From assembly GCF_024345225.1 (NCBI RefSeq), contig NZ_BROD01000001.1:2862362-2926361 (forward strand): a stretch of 64,000 nt of DNA, in the 5' to 3' direction. Position numbers and translations under genes: made by a program. The notes under the pieces are model-generated. The model did not search any database, was not told the origin of the DNA, and saw nothing but the letters and a program-made list of their open reading frames with translations. Of this stretch, positions 42,536 through 51,289 are shown one piece after another. Origin of the DNA: Clostridium sp. TW13. GTDB taxonomy: Bacteria > Bacillota > Clostridia > Clostridiales > Clostridiaceae. Positions within the stretch are counted from its first letter, which is position 1, and each line of letters opens with the position of its first letter.

Positions 42536-43804
42536 ATGAATGAAAATATAAATGTAAAAAAGAAAAACAAATTAGCTCATATATTGATGTTTTTAAGCAT
42601 ATTAGGTCCTGGAATAATTACTGGTAGCGTTGATAATGATGCTGGTGGAATCACAACTTACTCTGTAGCTGGTGCTCATTATGGATATCACCTACTTTGG
42701 GCGCTAATACCTTGCTTTATAGTTCTTGTTGTAGTTCAAGAAATGAATGCTAGAATGGGTATCGTTACTGGTAAAGGCTTAGCAGATTTAATCAGAGAAA
42801 ACTTTGGTGTTAAAATAACAGCTTTAATTTTCCTTGGTTTAATTATTGCTGATATAGGAAATACAGCTACCGAATTTGCTGGAGTTGCTGGTAGTATGCA
42901 AGTATTTGGTATAGGTAAATATATTTCAGTGCCATTAGCTGCAATTGGAGTATGGCTTCTAGTAGTTAAAGGAAACTATAAATCCTCTGAAAGAATTTTT
43001 ATTGTCTTTAGTATATTTTTATTATCTTATATCGTGTCTGCAATAGCTGGCAAACCAGATTGGCATGAAATTGGAACAGCTATAATTCATCCGCATATGG
43101 AAGCTAATACAGACTATATTAGTACTGTTATTGGATTAATTGGTACCACTATTGCTCCTTGGATGCAATTCTATATGCAATCAGCAGTAATAGAAAAGGG
43201 AATAAAGATTGAAGATTATAAGTACGAAATTATGGATGTTATTGTAGGAAGTGTAATCACTGTTGTTGTAGCCTTTTTTATAATAGTATCTTGTGCATCA
43301 ACACTTAATAAAAGTGGAATTCAGATTAACGAAGCAAAAGATGCAGCCATGGCACTTAAGCCACTAGCAGGAGCATTTGCATCTCAAATCTTTGGATTTG
43401 CTCTTTTTGTAGCTTCAATTTTCTCTGCAACTATACTTCCACTTGCAACTGCCTTCTATATTTGCGAAGCCTTTGGTTTTGAAGCAGGTATTGATAAGAA
43501 AATGAAAGAAGCACCTGAATTCTATACATTATTCACCATAATAATCATCATAGGCGTAGTAATTATATTAATACCTGGTGCTCCACTGATTGGAATTTCA
43601 GTTTGGTCTCAAGTAATAAATGGTATTCTTCTACCAATAGTATTAATATGTATGATGCTAATGGTAAACAATAAAGAACTAATGGGGAACTACGTAAACA
43701 CTAAAGGTAAAAACTTTATAGGTTGGGCAACAATTGCTATACTATTCGTTTTAACCTTTGTTTTAACCTTCCAGCCATTAATCAATATAATCAAGAAGCT
43801 ATAA
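42536..43804 (+). CDS. NRAMP-related magnesium transporter (NRMT type)
   Basis: 422 residues, about 11 membrane segments. The NRAMP start GPGIITGS is present, but the TM1 metal motif DPGN reads DAGG (35-38) and the TM6 MPH reads APW (207-209), so the Met that selects transition metals is missing. NRAMP-related Mg2+ transporters (NRMTs) described from Clostridium and Eggerthella show this kind of change. With an M-box riboswitch in front and a Mg-sensing-type partner gene, Mg2+ import is the best reading; Mn2+ is less likely. AAGGAGG precedes ATG 42536. Confidence 0.9.
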   Translation: MNENINVKKKNKLAHILMFLSILGPGIITGSVDNDAGGITTYSVAGAHYGYHLLWALIPCFIVLVVVQEMNARMGIVTGKGLADLIRENFGVKITALIFLGLIIADIGNTATEFAGVAGSMQVFGIGKYISVPLAAIGVWLLVVKGNYKSSERIFIVFSIFLLSYIVSAIAGKPDWHEIGTAIIHPHMEANTDYISTVIGLIGTTIAPWMQFYMQSAVIEKGIKIEDYKYEIMDVIVGSVITVVVAFFIIVSCASTLNKSGIQINEAKDAAMALKPLAGAFASQIFGFALFVASIFSATILPLATAFYICEAFGFEAGIDKKMKEAPEFYTLFTIIIIIGVVIILIPGAPLIGISVWSQVINGILLPIVLICMMLMVNNKELMGNYVNTKGKNFIGWATIAILFVLTFVLTFQPLINIIKKL

Positions 43805-43825
43805 TAAATATTAGTATTCTCTTCA

Positions 43826-43869
43826 AACAAGAAAGTGGTGTTGCATTTTGCAACACCACTTTCTTGTTT
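43826..43869 (+). terminator. Intrinsic terminator of the Mg2+ transport operon
   Basis: Long perfect stem ACAAGAAAGTGGTGTTGCA with its complement around a TTT loop, followed by TTTTTC. The rest of 43805-44091 shows nothing else. Confidence 0.9.
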
Positions 43870-44091
43870 TTCTTTAACACTTCTTATTCTTCTATCTTAA
43901 TATTTGCGATTTATCCTTTTGATAACTGTTAATATCCAGAACATTTTTTCATATATCTCAATGCCTTAGCACCTCTTAATATATCTATTGTCTGCATATC
44001 TCTTATTTTCTCTTGTTGTCATATGTCAAAATCTTATTAATTCTTACTATGTATCCCTTGTGATATCTCTTGCACTTCTGACATGATATTT

Positions 44092-45171
44092 CTAGTGACA
44101 CTTAGAACAAGGCTTTAATCCTCTCTTCTTGGCTTCATTTATAGAAATCTGCATTGGATTTTTCATATTGCTACAAGTTTTCTTACTATGATATACTTTA
44201 GCAGTTTTACTAGCAATCCAAACCATTTGTTCCTTATTAACCGGAGCAGGTACTGGTTTAGTAACTGGCTTATTATTGCTTGGTGCTGGTTTAACATTTG
44301 TGCTTGCTGGTTGAGAATTAAATGTTATGTTCTTACCATCACTTGTAGCTATTATGGTACCATTAACATCTGTTCTGAAAACTTTTATTCCCTTTGCACT
44401 TAATTTTTTAATTGTAGCACTGGCAGGATGTCCATAATCATTTCCTTTTCCTACTTCAATAACTGCATATTTAGGATTCACCTTATTTAAAAATGCTTGG
44501 CTTGTAGAACTAGTACTACCATGATATCCAATTTTTAAAACATCTGCTTTAACATCTAATTGCTTTGCTAGTATTTCTCCTTCAGATAATGACTCTGCAT
44601 CACCCATAAATAAATATGATGTATTACCAAAATTCAATTTGCAAACTATAGAGTAGTTGTTTATATCATCATACTTATCCTTATTTGGTGCTAAAAATGT
44701 TAAAGTTGCATTGCCTATAGTAAGCTTACTTCCTGCTTTAGGAGTTGTAATCTTTAGATTTTTACGTTTCAATGCACTAACCATATTAGCAAAACTCTTA
44801 GTTGTTGTAGTTACTTTGGGTGCATAAAAAATACCTATGTTAAATGTTTTGATTATATCATCCATAGATCCTATGTGATCCTCATGTGGGTGTGTTGCTA
44901 TAACATAATCAAGTTTAGTAATTTTAAGTGATTTAAGATAATTTAATGATTTTTCATCACTTGTTCCAGCATCAATAAGTATATTCTTCCCATTAACTTG
45001 TATTAGCTCTGAATCACCTTGTCCAACATTAATGTAATGAATTTTTAAATTTCCGCTAGAATTATTAGTTGCTGCTGTAGCTATTGTAGGATTATAATTT
45101 CCCCCTAACAACGTAATCAATAGAAGACAAATCAATACTGACATAATTGGTCTAAAAATTTTCTTTTTCAT
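44092..45171 (-). CDS. Secreted ComEC/Rec2-like metallo-beta-lactamase-fold hydrolase
   Basis: 359 residues. Signal peptide about 1-34; metallo-beta-lactamase domain about 42-285 with the HxHxDH site in THPHEDHIG, MGDAESLSE and KIGYHGS; Pro/Asn/Lys linker about 288-312; C-terminal domain with HSKKTCSN and CSKCH, a possible metal site found at the ends of several clostridial secreted proteins. It resembles the nuclease domain of the DNA-uptake protein ComEC, but without the channel part. An extracellular nuclease or phosphodiesterase role is inferred. GGGGGAG precedes the ATG. Confidence 0.88.
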   Translation of the reverse strand: MKKKIFRPIMSVLICLLLITLLGGNYNPTIATAATNNSSGNLKIHYINVGQGDSELIQVNGKNILIDAGTSDEKSLNYLKSLKITKLDYVIATHPHEDHIGSMDDIIKTFNIGIFYAPKVTTTTKSFANMVSALKRKNLKITTPKAGSKLTIGNATLTFLAPNKDKYDDINNYSIVCKLNFGNTSYLFMGDAESLSEGEILAKQLDVKADVLKIGYHGSTSSTSQAFLNKVNPKYAVIEVGKGNDYGHPASATIKKLSAKGIKVFRTDVNGTIIATSDGKNITFNSQPASTNVKPAPSNNKPVTKPVPAPVNKEQMVWIASKTAKVYHSKKTCSNMKNPMQISINEAKKRGLKPCSKCH

Positions 45172-45356
45172 TTAAACTCCCCCTTTCTGTTCACATTTAA
45201 TTTTATAGACACAACTGATTTTGTCAACATTTTATGGATACTGTATAAACTTTCCCGAAAATCCAAAACTTCCAAATCAAGTAGTCTTCTGAAAGTAATT
45301 TTAGGCATACAGTACATTATATGTTCCTTTCTGCTTATATGCACAAGATAAAGTTT

Positions 45357-45456
45357 GTATAGAACTATTCCACTTAAATGTTGGTAGAAAAATGTCGAAT
45401 TTTTGTAACTTGTCCTCCTATATGTCCACCAACATTATTATGGAACAGTTCTATAT
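45357..45456 (+). repeat. Palindromic MITE-like element, copy 3
   Basis: 100 bp, same orientation as copy 1. Ends GTATAGAACTATTCCAC and TGGAACAGTTCTATAT; it has a 12-base insertion after ACTTGTCC at the same place as copy 2 but with different sequence. It occupies the gap 45172-45584, in which I see nothing else. Confidence 0.8.
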
Positions 45457-45584
45457 GGATACTGAACAGTTCTGCATAACACGGATTCCTTAAAGTATAG
45501 TGGTTCTATAATAGTTTCATTTCAACATGTAAATAATTCAATCATCTGCATAATATATTTTTTATCTTATTCATCCTTTCTATA

Positions 45585-46661
45585 CTATAGCCCAACCTCT
45601 TCTAACTCCATTATTGCATTATAAATCATTTCTCTAGTTATCTCATAAGGTACGTGCTTAATATCCCCTGTTTCCATTGCCTTATCAAGAACTTTATCAA
45701 GATCCTTTTCTTCAACCTCAATATCTGCTAAACATGTTGGAAGACCAATGCTCTTATTAAACCTATAAACCCTATCTCTCTCTTCAAATTGCTTATCACA
45801 AGTAAGCATAACCAAAACTCCATAAGATACCACTTCACCATGAAGATGATTCTTTTCTATCTGCTCTAGCGTTGTGCAACCATAATATACTGAATGTGCA
45901 AGACAGCTGTTGTAATCATTAATTACAAGTACTGATACAAGACCTGCGGTAATTATAATATTAAGAATTACCTGCTCCAATTCTTTTGAGACCTTATGTG
46001 CTTTAGCATCTTCATAAGCCTTTTTACCATACTTCAATAATGGTTCAACACAATTACGACTTATGTCAACACCTAAAAGATTGGTATGATCAAGTTCATC
46101 TCCTCTTGCAGAAAATGTACATTCATATTCCTTAGATAGGGCATCTCCTATACCTGCCCATATGAAATTACTTGGTGCCTCTGCTATTATCTTAGTGTTA
46201 ATAAAACAGTGGATAGCTGGCTTTTTAGTAAAATACAGTTCCTTAAAAACATGAGTATTACCATCATAAATAACTGTTGTGGCTGTTATTGAGGCACAAT
46301 TTGAAGCTATTGTTGGAAATACAAAGATTGGTTGTCCTGTCTCATCACACATGGTTTTACTTGTATCAACACTTCTTCCTCCCCCTACTGCAAATATCAT
46401 ATCTGCACTAGCAACTACTGGATTTTTCTTTAACATTTCTACATTTTCATAAGTAGAATCTCCTCCAAACCATACAAAATCTATTATCTCTATATCTGAA
46501 TCCTTAACCCCTTCTAAAAGTGCTTCCTTAGCTTTTTCCATTGCAGTTTTTCCACCGACTACTACTGCTTTTTTCCCATAAGCTCCACACACTTTAGGAA
46601 TTTCTTTATAAACATCATCTCCTATACTATAACTTGGTAAAAACACACTGTAATTGCTCAT
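45585..46661 (-). CDS. Iron-containing alcohol dehydrogenase / glycerol-dehydrogenase-like enzyme
   Basis: 358 residues. The NAD-binding VGGGRSVDTSK (about 93-103), PTIASNCAS (about 115-123) and metal-site histidines in CLAHSVYYG and HLHGEVVSYG mark the DHQS/iron-ADH superfamily, closer to GldA than to classic butanol dehydrogenases. Start is ATG 46661, eight bases after GGAGG; the longer frame from a TTG is dismissed. A T-box leader lies 180 bp upstream with a consensus promoter, so the gene should respond to an uncharged tRNA, unusual for this family and suggestive of a role in amino-acid metabolism. Substrate unknown. Confidence 0.88.
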   Translation of the reverse strand: MSNYSVFLPSYSIGDDVYKEIPKVCGAYGKKAVVVGGKTAMEKAKEALLEGVKDSDIEIIDFVWFGGDSTYENVEMLKKNPVVASADMIFAVGGGRSVDTSKTMCDETGQPIFVFPTIASNCASITATTVIYDGNTHVFKELYFTKKPAIHCFINTKIIAEAPSNFIWAGIGDALSKEYECTFSARGDELDHTNLLGVDISRNCVEPLLKYGKKAYEDAKAHKVSKELEQVILNIIITAGLVSVLVINDYNSCLAHSVYYGCTTLEQIEKNHLHGEVVSYGVLVMLTCDKQFEERDRVYRFNKSIGLPTCLADIEVEEKDLDKVLDKAMETGDIKHVPYEITREMIYNAIMELEEVGL

Positions 46662-46837
46662 TTTTTCATCCTCCAACTAATATCTCGTGTACTTGCTTGT
46701 ACACTGTTTGATTTTATTTATTATTAATACTTTGTGACAACTTTGCCTTAGTAAATAGTTTCCAAATAACAAATAGTCTGTTTCTTCTCGCTTAAAAAGC
46801 ATCCACAAATTCAGCTTTATTATAATTTCTTAAATAA

Positions 46838-47130
46838 TAAAAAAGGCTTTGTCTCAATTAATTCAATTAATTAGAGACAAAGCCTATAGCTCTGCGGTAC
46901 CACTCTTATTGCTACATATATGCAGCCACTCAAAATATCTCAAGGAAAACCTATTTAATATCAGGCAATATAACGGTTGCTACCGGTCTTGCTTACACAA
47001 TATATAATATATCTTCAGCTAACTACTCATGAGTGATTTTCAAATCTTTCGCAAATCTTATCTTCCACCAAATGATAAGTCTCTTGCTAAATGCTACAGA
47101 ATCTACTTTTCTCAATCTACGTATTTATTG
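46838..47130 (-). promoter_or_regulatory. T-box riboswitch leader upstream of the iron-ADH-family gene
   Basis: On the minus strand the T-box AAGAGTGGTACCGCAGAGC (46906-46888) precedes a terminator stem GGCTTTGTCTC/GAGACAAAGCC ending in TTTTTT (46845-46883). Stem I is visible further upstream: CAAGAGACTTATC, the GGTGGAAG loop and GATAAG, then TTGCGAAAGATTTGAA as the 3' strand of the specifier loop and ACTCATGAGTAG. Specifier candidates are AUU (Ile), UUU (Phe) or UUG (Leu); the UGGU bulge would match a tRNA with discriminator A. The exact codon is not settled. Confidence 0.92.
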
Positions 47131-47145
47131 TTTAACTTTTCCATA

Positions 47146-47174
47146 ATTATAATACTATCGTTTTATAATGTCAA
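47146..47174 (-). promoter_or_regulatory. Promoter of the T-box transcript
   Basis: Minus strand TTGACA (47174-47169), exactly 17-bp spacer, TATAAT (47151-47146): a full consensus sigma-A promoter just upstream of Stem I. Confidence 0.88.
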
Positions 47175-47322
47175 TAACATTTCATATTAATATCTGCTCT
47201 TTTATCATTCGATTATATATTTTCTTAATACTTCGTTATCATATATAATTTTTCATTGATAAAATATATTTCTACATATTCTAAAATAAATTGCATTATT
47301 TGCTAGTTTTAATATAATTTCA

Positions 47323-48525
47323 TCACTTTTCTAATAAAACTGCTGCATCCGTTTTTCCTTCTAATATAATATTAAAAGGAAGGGAATATTGAAAATATTT
47401 AAATACCCAATTGCCACTTTCTTTGACCATTACTGCTTCAAATCTAAAAGGCCAAATACATTCTTCTCCCTTTGAAATTTCCTTAAAAGTATCTGCAATG
47501 CTTCTTCTTATTTTAAATAATTTTTCCTTGTCATTCATATTATCAACAAAAATACTCTTAATCTTATCTACAGCATATTTTAGACTTTCTTTTTCAGAAG
47601 TTACCTTTTTCATAGTTCCATGAGTAACTACCCAAGCAACCTCTTCATTAGAACTAACTAAACAATTTTTACAATCTAAATTTACTTCATCATAAGAAAC
47701 TCTGTGTTCTTGAATAAACTTTTGTATTTCTTCTTCAGTACTATAGGTATTATTGTTTATATTAATAAGCAAAGGATTATTACTTACAAAGTATTTATTA
47801 ATAATATTGTTTATATCTTTGTCTTTGTTCAAATACTCTTCATTGAAACTTTCTAATCTGCTTAATACTTCAGCTCTACATAAGCAATTATTTTTTATAC
47901 AATATTCCTCAAGTTGCTTAGTCTCTTCATTAAAGTAACCTAGAGCATCACTTCCATCATAGAATCTAACATCTGGCAAGTAGCCAAGCACGGGAATTGA
48001 AAATTGCATATGTTTTACTATCCATCTATCAGACTTCTTAACTAGAATAAAAGAAATATTTACATCCCATAAATATTCTCTCTCAACAGTATCTCTTTGA
48101 GATAGCAAATGAGTTAACATCCAATTTATTTCAGCTAATTTAATCTTATTAGGCTTTTTGCTATCATCACAATCCTCTTTAAAATAATCTTCTACATATC
48201 CTAAATAACGTGTGTATGTTTCACTCTTACTATTAAAATGATGCTTTACAGTCCCTGGAACATATATTAACCCAGTATTTTCCAATTCTATTATATTAGC
48301 TTTATCAGGCTTTAATCTAACGTCACCCCAATATTGCCAATCGCTTAAAAATATATCCTTTACAGCTTCATGGCCCAAGCACCATTCTCCACTGCTTGTC
48401 CCGACTATTACTACATCTTCCTCTTTATCAAATAGTCTTAGCATAAAATCATCTATCTTGCTGCAATCTCTGTCTACATAAGCTTGTTCAAAAACCTTTA
48501 AAATTTCCATAAATTCTTTTTTCAT
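47323..48525 (-). CDS. Tandem SnoaL/NTF2-like domain protein, unknown function
   Basis: 400 residues. Two NTF2-like halves can be traced: about 1-200 (FEQAYVDRDCSKIDDFML, then VIVGTSSGEWCLGHEAVKDIF, ending VKHMQFSIPVLG) and about 205-400 (FNEEYLNKDKDINNIINKYF, then STEEEIQKFI, ending FKYFQYSLPFNI). The repeated end pattern supports internal duplication. Such domains bind small hydrophobic ligands or act as snoaL-type enzymes; nothing here tells which. No signal peptide. GGAGGG is four bases before ATG 48525; four upstream codons from a GTG are dismissed. 48526-48802 upstream holds no other feature I can see. Confidence 0.75.
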   Translation of the reverse strand: MKKEFMEILKVFEQAYVDRDCSKIDDFMLRLFDKEEDVVIVGTSSGEWCLGHEAVKDIFLSDWQYWGDVRLKPDKANIIELENTGLIYVPGTVKHHFNSKSETYTRYLGYVEDYFKEDCDDSKKPNKIKLAEINWMLTHLLSQRDTVEREYLWDVNISFILVKKSDRWIVKHMQFSIPVLGYLPDVRFYDGSDALGYFNEETKQLEEYCIKNNCLCRAEVLSRLESFNEEYLNKDKDINNIINKYFVSNNPLLININNNTYSTEEEIQKFIQEHRVSYDEVNLDCKNCLVSSNEEVAWVVTHGTMKKVTSEKESLKYAVDKIKSIFVDNMNDKEKLFKIRRSIADTFKEISKGEECIWPFRFEAVMVKESGNWVFKYFQYSLPFNIILEGKTDAAVLLEK

Positions 48526-48795
48526 CTTACCCTCCACAAATTAAGCTGTTAGCATATCAATTTAACTTCTTTTACATTTAATTATCAACCTTGTACTGTC
48601 TTTTCTCTCTCCTTATTTCTTCTTTGTTTCATTGTACTTAACAAATTATAATATATTTATATTAATACTAAATGATTCTTCAAACATAATAAAGATAATA
48701 AACATTTCTGTATAGTTCTTTATATAGAAAACTCTCCTCATTGTTATATCAGAAAATATACACAGCTATATTTATAATTTCTAAAAATATTTATA

Positions 48796-48830
48796 TAAAA
48801 AATCACTACAACTAAATCTAATTGTAGTGT
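48796..48830 (-). terminator. Intrinsic terminator of the MFS-TetR operon
   Basis: CACTACAA/TTGTAGTG stem with a 10-base loop; minus-strand continuation is ATTTTTTATAT. Confidence 0.8.
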
Positions 48831-48835
48831 TTTTC

Positions 48836-49480
48836 TTAATTCTTATCTTCTCTTTTAATAGAGTTTATAATCATGTTAGCAACTGAAAATGCAATATCAT
48901 CATATGTAACCTCTTTGCCAATATTAGGAATCCTAGCGCAACTCATTCTTTGTAAAACACCCATTATAGTTTGAAAAATACAATAAGCAGTATTTACAGG
49001 GTCTATATCATCCTTAAAAGAGCCATCTTTAATTCCATCACTAATAATCTTATCTATAAAATCCTTATTTGAGACACTCACAAATTTATCAAAATTACTT
49101 TTTAACTGCTCATTAGAATTATAGGCTCCATAATAAATATCAAACAAAGTAATATATCTTATCTGGTCCTCATTACTCTTAGCAAAGTTTATCCAAGCAT
49201 AAAGCATCGACTTAAGCTTATCCTTACCACAAGTTTCAGCTTCACTACTAGTTTTTATAGCCTTATCCATGTTAACTAATATATCTATTTGCACTTCAAA
49301 TATCAATTCATCTATTGATTGAAAATGCTTATAAAATGTAACTCTGCTAACTCCAGCTAAGGTGCATACATCTTTTATATTGACATTTATAAAGTTATGC
49401 TTTAGAAATAATTCACGAGCTGCTGCTATTATTTCTTCTCTATTTTTGTTTTTTATATTGTTATGCCATGAATCACTCAT
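48836..49480 (-). CDS. TetR-family regulator of the adjacent MFS pump
   Basis: 214 residues. N-terminal helix-turn-helix NREEIIAAARELFLKHNF...VCTLAGVSRVTFYKHFQSIDEL (about 12-60) and an all-helical ligand-binding C-terminal domain. ATG 49480 lies nine bases after GGAG and overlaps the stop of the MFS gene by 8 bp, so the two are co-translated. Two tandem palindromes at the operon promoter are the likely operators, giving repression of both genes until a drug or metabolite binds. Confidence 0.93.
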   Translation of the reverse strand: MSDSWHNNIKNKNREEIIAAARELFLKHNFINVNIKDVCTLAGVSRVTFYKHFQSIDELIFEVQIDILVNMDKAIKTSSEAETCGKDKLKSMLYAWINFAKSNEDQIRYITLFDIYYGAYNSNEQLKSNFDKFVSVSNKDFIDKIISDGIKDGSFKDDIDPVNTAYCIFQTIMGVLQRMSCARIPNIGKEVTYDDIAFSVANMIINSIKREDKN

Positions 49481-50675
49481 TTTCAACTACTCCATTTACA
49501 TATAACTTCTTTTCCTGCTTAGTTAAAAGTATAGTTCCAAGAAGAATGAAACCACCTACAGTATATGGCAAATAAATATGTGCGTCAAATAGGTTTCCTG
49601 CCATTATAGGGCCAATTATATTACCTATACTAGTATAAGTAGTATTCAAGCCAGAAACAAATCCTTGTTGATCACCAGCCTCATTTGCAAGCATTGTATT
49701 TACTGTTGGTCTTAAAAATGAATTAAAAGCAAAAAATATTGAAGATACTAATAATAAGTATATAAAATTAACTTTAACTATCATCAAGAAAAGAGCTATC
49801 GCTGACATTACTAAAGAAAATCTAATTAACTTGTATTCTCCAAATCTCTTAATTACCTTATCAATAAGTCCCACTTGAGTGATAATTCCTATAACTGCTC
49901 CCAAAGTTATAAGCACAGAAATTTTATCTGCTGCAAATCCATATCTATGTTCAACATATAAAGAATATACTGTTTCATAGTTTACCAATCCAAATGTCAT
50001 AACCAATATAAGAAGTAAGTGTTTAAAATATGGTGCATGTACAGATTGAATTAGTTGCTTACCTATAGATTGTTGTTTTTGCCACTTTGCAGCCCTATTT
50101 CTCTTTTCTAAAGGTAGTGTTTCAGGAAGTATAAAAGTTAGCAAGGTAGCAATTAATCCTAAGCCTGATGCACAGAAGTATGGAACTCTAATTCCGAATC
50201 CTGCTATAATCCCTCCTATTCCAGGTCCAAGAACCATGCCTAAATTCATAGAAGCACTTAAATATCCCATTCCTTTTGCTCTAGTTTCTTTTGTTGTCAT
50301 ATCAGCTACATATGCAAGAACAGACGGAACCATAATTCCCAGTCCAATTCCTCCTATAAATCGTGCTATGTACAATTCAACTAACTTATATGAAATTGCA
50401 AACATGAAATCAGAAATTACTGTAAAAAACAATCCTGATAATATCATCTTTTTTCTACCATACTTGTCTGACAATTGACCTCCTATAGGTGAAAAAATGA
50501 ATTGTGCTGCTCCAAATGCAGCTACCAAATACCCCGCTGCTGATCCTGCTGCATTAAACTGCTTTAAGTAGTCTGGTAAAATCGGAATTACCATGCCTTG
50601 TCCAAGCAGAGCTATAAACAAATTAAGCATTAATATAAGTAAAGGTAGTTTACTTTTAATATTTTCTTTTGACAT
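49473..50675 (-). CDS. MFS drug-efflux transporter (DHA1 family)
   Basis: 400 residues, 12 predicted membrane segments. MFS motif A GGQLSDKYGRKKM (about 63-75) follows TM2, and the TM5 motif C-like VLGPGIGGIIAGFG marks drug:H+ antiporters. The arrangement resembles Bmr/TetA-type pumps. GGAGGG precedes ATG 50675. It is transcribed first in an operon with its TetR regulator. Substrate unknown. Confidence 0.92.
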   Translation of the reverse strand: MSKENIKSKLPLLILMLNLFIALLGQGMVIPILPDYLKQFNAAGSAAGYLVAAFGAAQFIFSPIGGQLSDKYGRKKMILSGLFFTVISDFMFAISYKLVELYIARFIGGIGLGIMVPSVLAYVADMTTKETRAKGMGYLSASMNLGMVLGPGIGGIIAGFGIRVPYFCASGLGLIATLLTFILPETLPLEKRNRAAKWQKQQSIGKQLIQSVHAPYFKHLLLILVMTFGLVNYETVYSLYVEHRYGFAADKISVLITLGAVIGIITQVGLIDKVIKRFGEYKLIRFSLVMSAIALFLMIVKVNFIYLLLVSSIFFAFNSFLRPTVNTMLANEAGDQQGFVSGLNTTYTSIGNIIGPIMAGNLFDAHIYLPYTVGGFILLGTILLTKQEKKLYVNGVVENE

Positions 50676-50690
50676 TATTCCCTCCAGTCA

Positions 50691-50754
50691 TTTACTCAGT
50701 GTAAATAGTTTACTCATCGTAAATCATTATATAATTGTTTTTTCCTTTTGTAAA
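50691..50754 (-). promoter_or_regulatory. MFS-TetR promoter with two tandem palindromic operators
   Basis: Minus strand TTTACA (50754-50749), 17-bp spacer, TATAAT (50731-50726). Immediately downstream lie two 15-bp palindromes of form TTTAC-N5-GTAAA at 50723-50709 and 50705-50691, 18 bp apart centre to centre. Their position over the start site fits repression by the TetR protein. Confidence 0.82.
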
Positions 50755-50825
50755 TATTTTTAATAAAACAACATAATAAAAAAATTCAAGTTTAACCGAT
50801 AAGCTATCTATTATATACTATTGAA

Positions 50826-50872
50826 ACAAAAATGAGTGCTCCTTAATTAGTTGCATTTTTAAGGAGCACTCA
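50826..50872 (-). terminator. Intrinsic terminator of the small-protein gene
   Basis: TGAGTGCTCCTT (50833-50844) pairs with AAGGAGCACTCA (50861-50872); minus-strand continuation TTTTTG. Confidence 0.85.
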
Positions 50873-50902
50873 ACAAGTTAACTACAATTATTACATTTTC
50901 AT

Positions 50903-51046
50903 CTAACTCTTTTTCTCTCTATTTCTTATAGGAGTAAATTCTGAATTTTTGTCATTAACATCAATATAAGTATAGTCTCCATCTACAGTTTTCCTAAGCC
51001 CTAAAGATGCCATTTTCTTTTTAGTATTCTTATATTTTGAGCTCAT
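50903..51046 (-). CDS. Small basic protein, 47 residues, unknown function
   Basis: ATG 51046 lies nine bases after GGAG; the frame runs 47 codons to TAG at 50903 and a strong terminator follows 30 bp later. The product starts MSSKYKNTKKKMASLGLRK and continues with an acidic/aromatic middle (VDGDYTYIDVNDKNSEF) and a basic tail, with no membrane segment. It is below usual gene-calling cut-offs. RBS, stop and terminator together make it a credible gene. I do not recognise the family. Confidence 0.65.
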   Translation of the reverse strand: MSSKYKNTKKKMASLGLRKTVDGDYTYIDVNDKNSEFTPIRNREKKS

Positions 51047-51289
51047 TTACTTCATCTCCTACAGATTATTTTGCATTGTACAATTTGGTCAAACAATAAA
51101 ACTTTTTCAGATAAATTTAATTCTTCCTAATCTATAAGTGATAGTTGTATTGTTAGATTATAATTATTATTTTTAATTTCACACTAAACTATTCACTTTC
51201 TTGTATGTGAATTGCTAGAAACAAACTTATATATGTCCTAATAAATAAACTACATATTTCTTCATACTATACTTGTCATTTATAAAAAA
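51047..51289. other. Gap between small-protein gene and fliB-like gene
   Basis: AT-rich; presumably holds the promoter of the small-protein gene. No hairpin or ORF stands out. Confidence 0.3.

Noticed and set aside
46689-46706. GTGTAC/GTACAC inverted repeat upstream of the iron-ADH gene considered as an operator
   Set aside because: Too short and isolated; the T-box already explains regulation and no regulator gene is adjacent.
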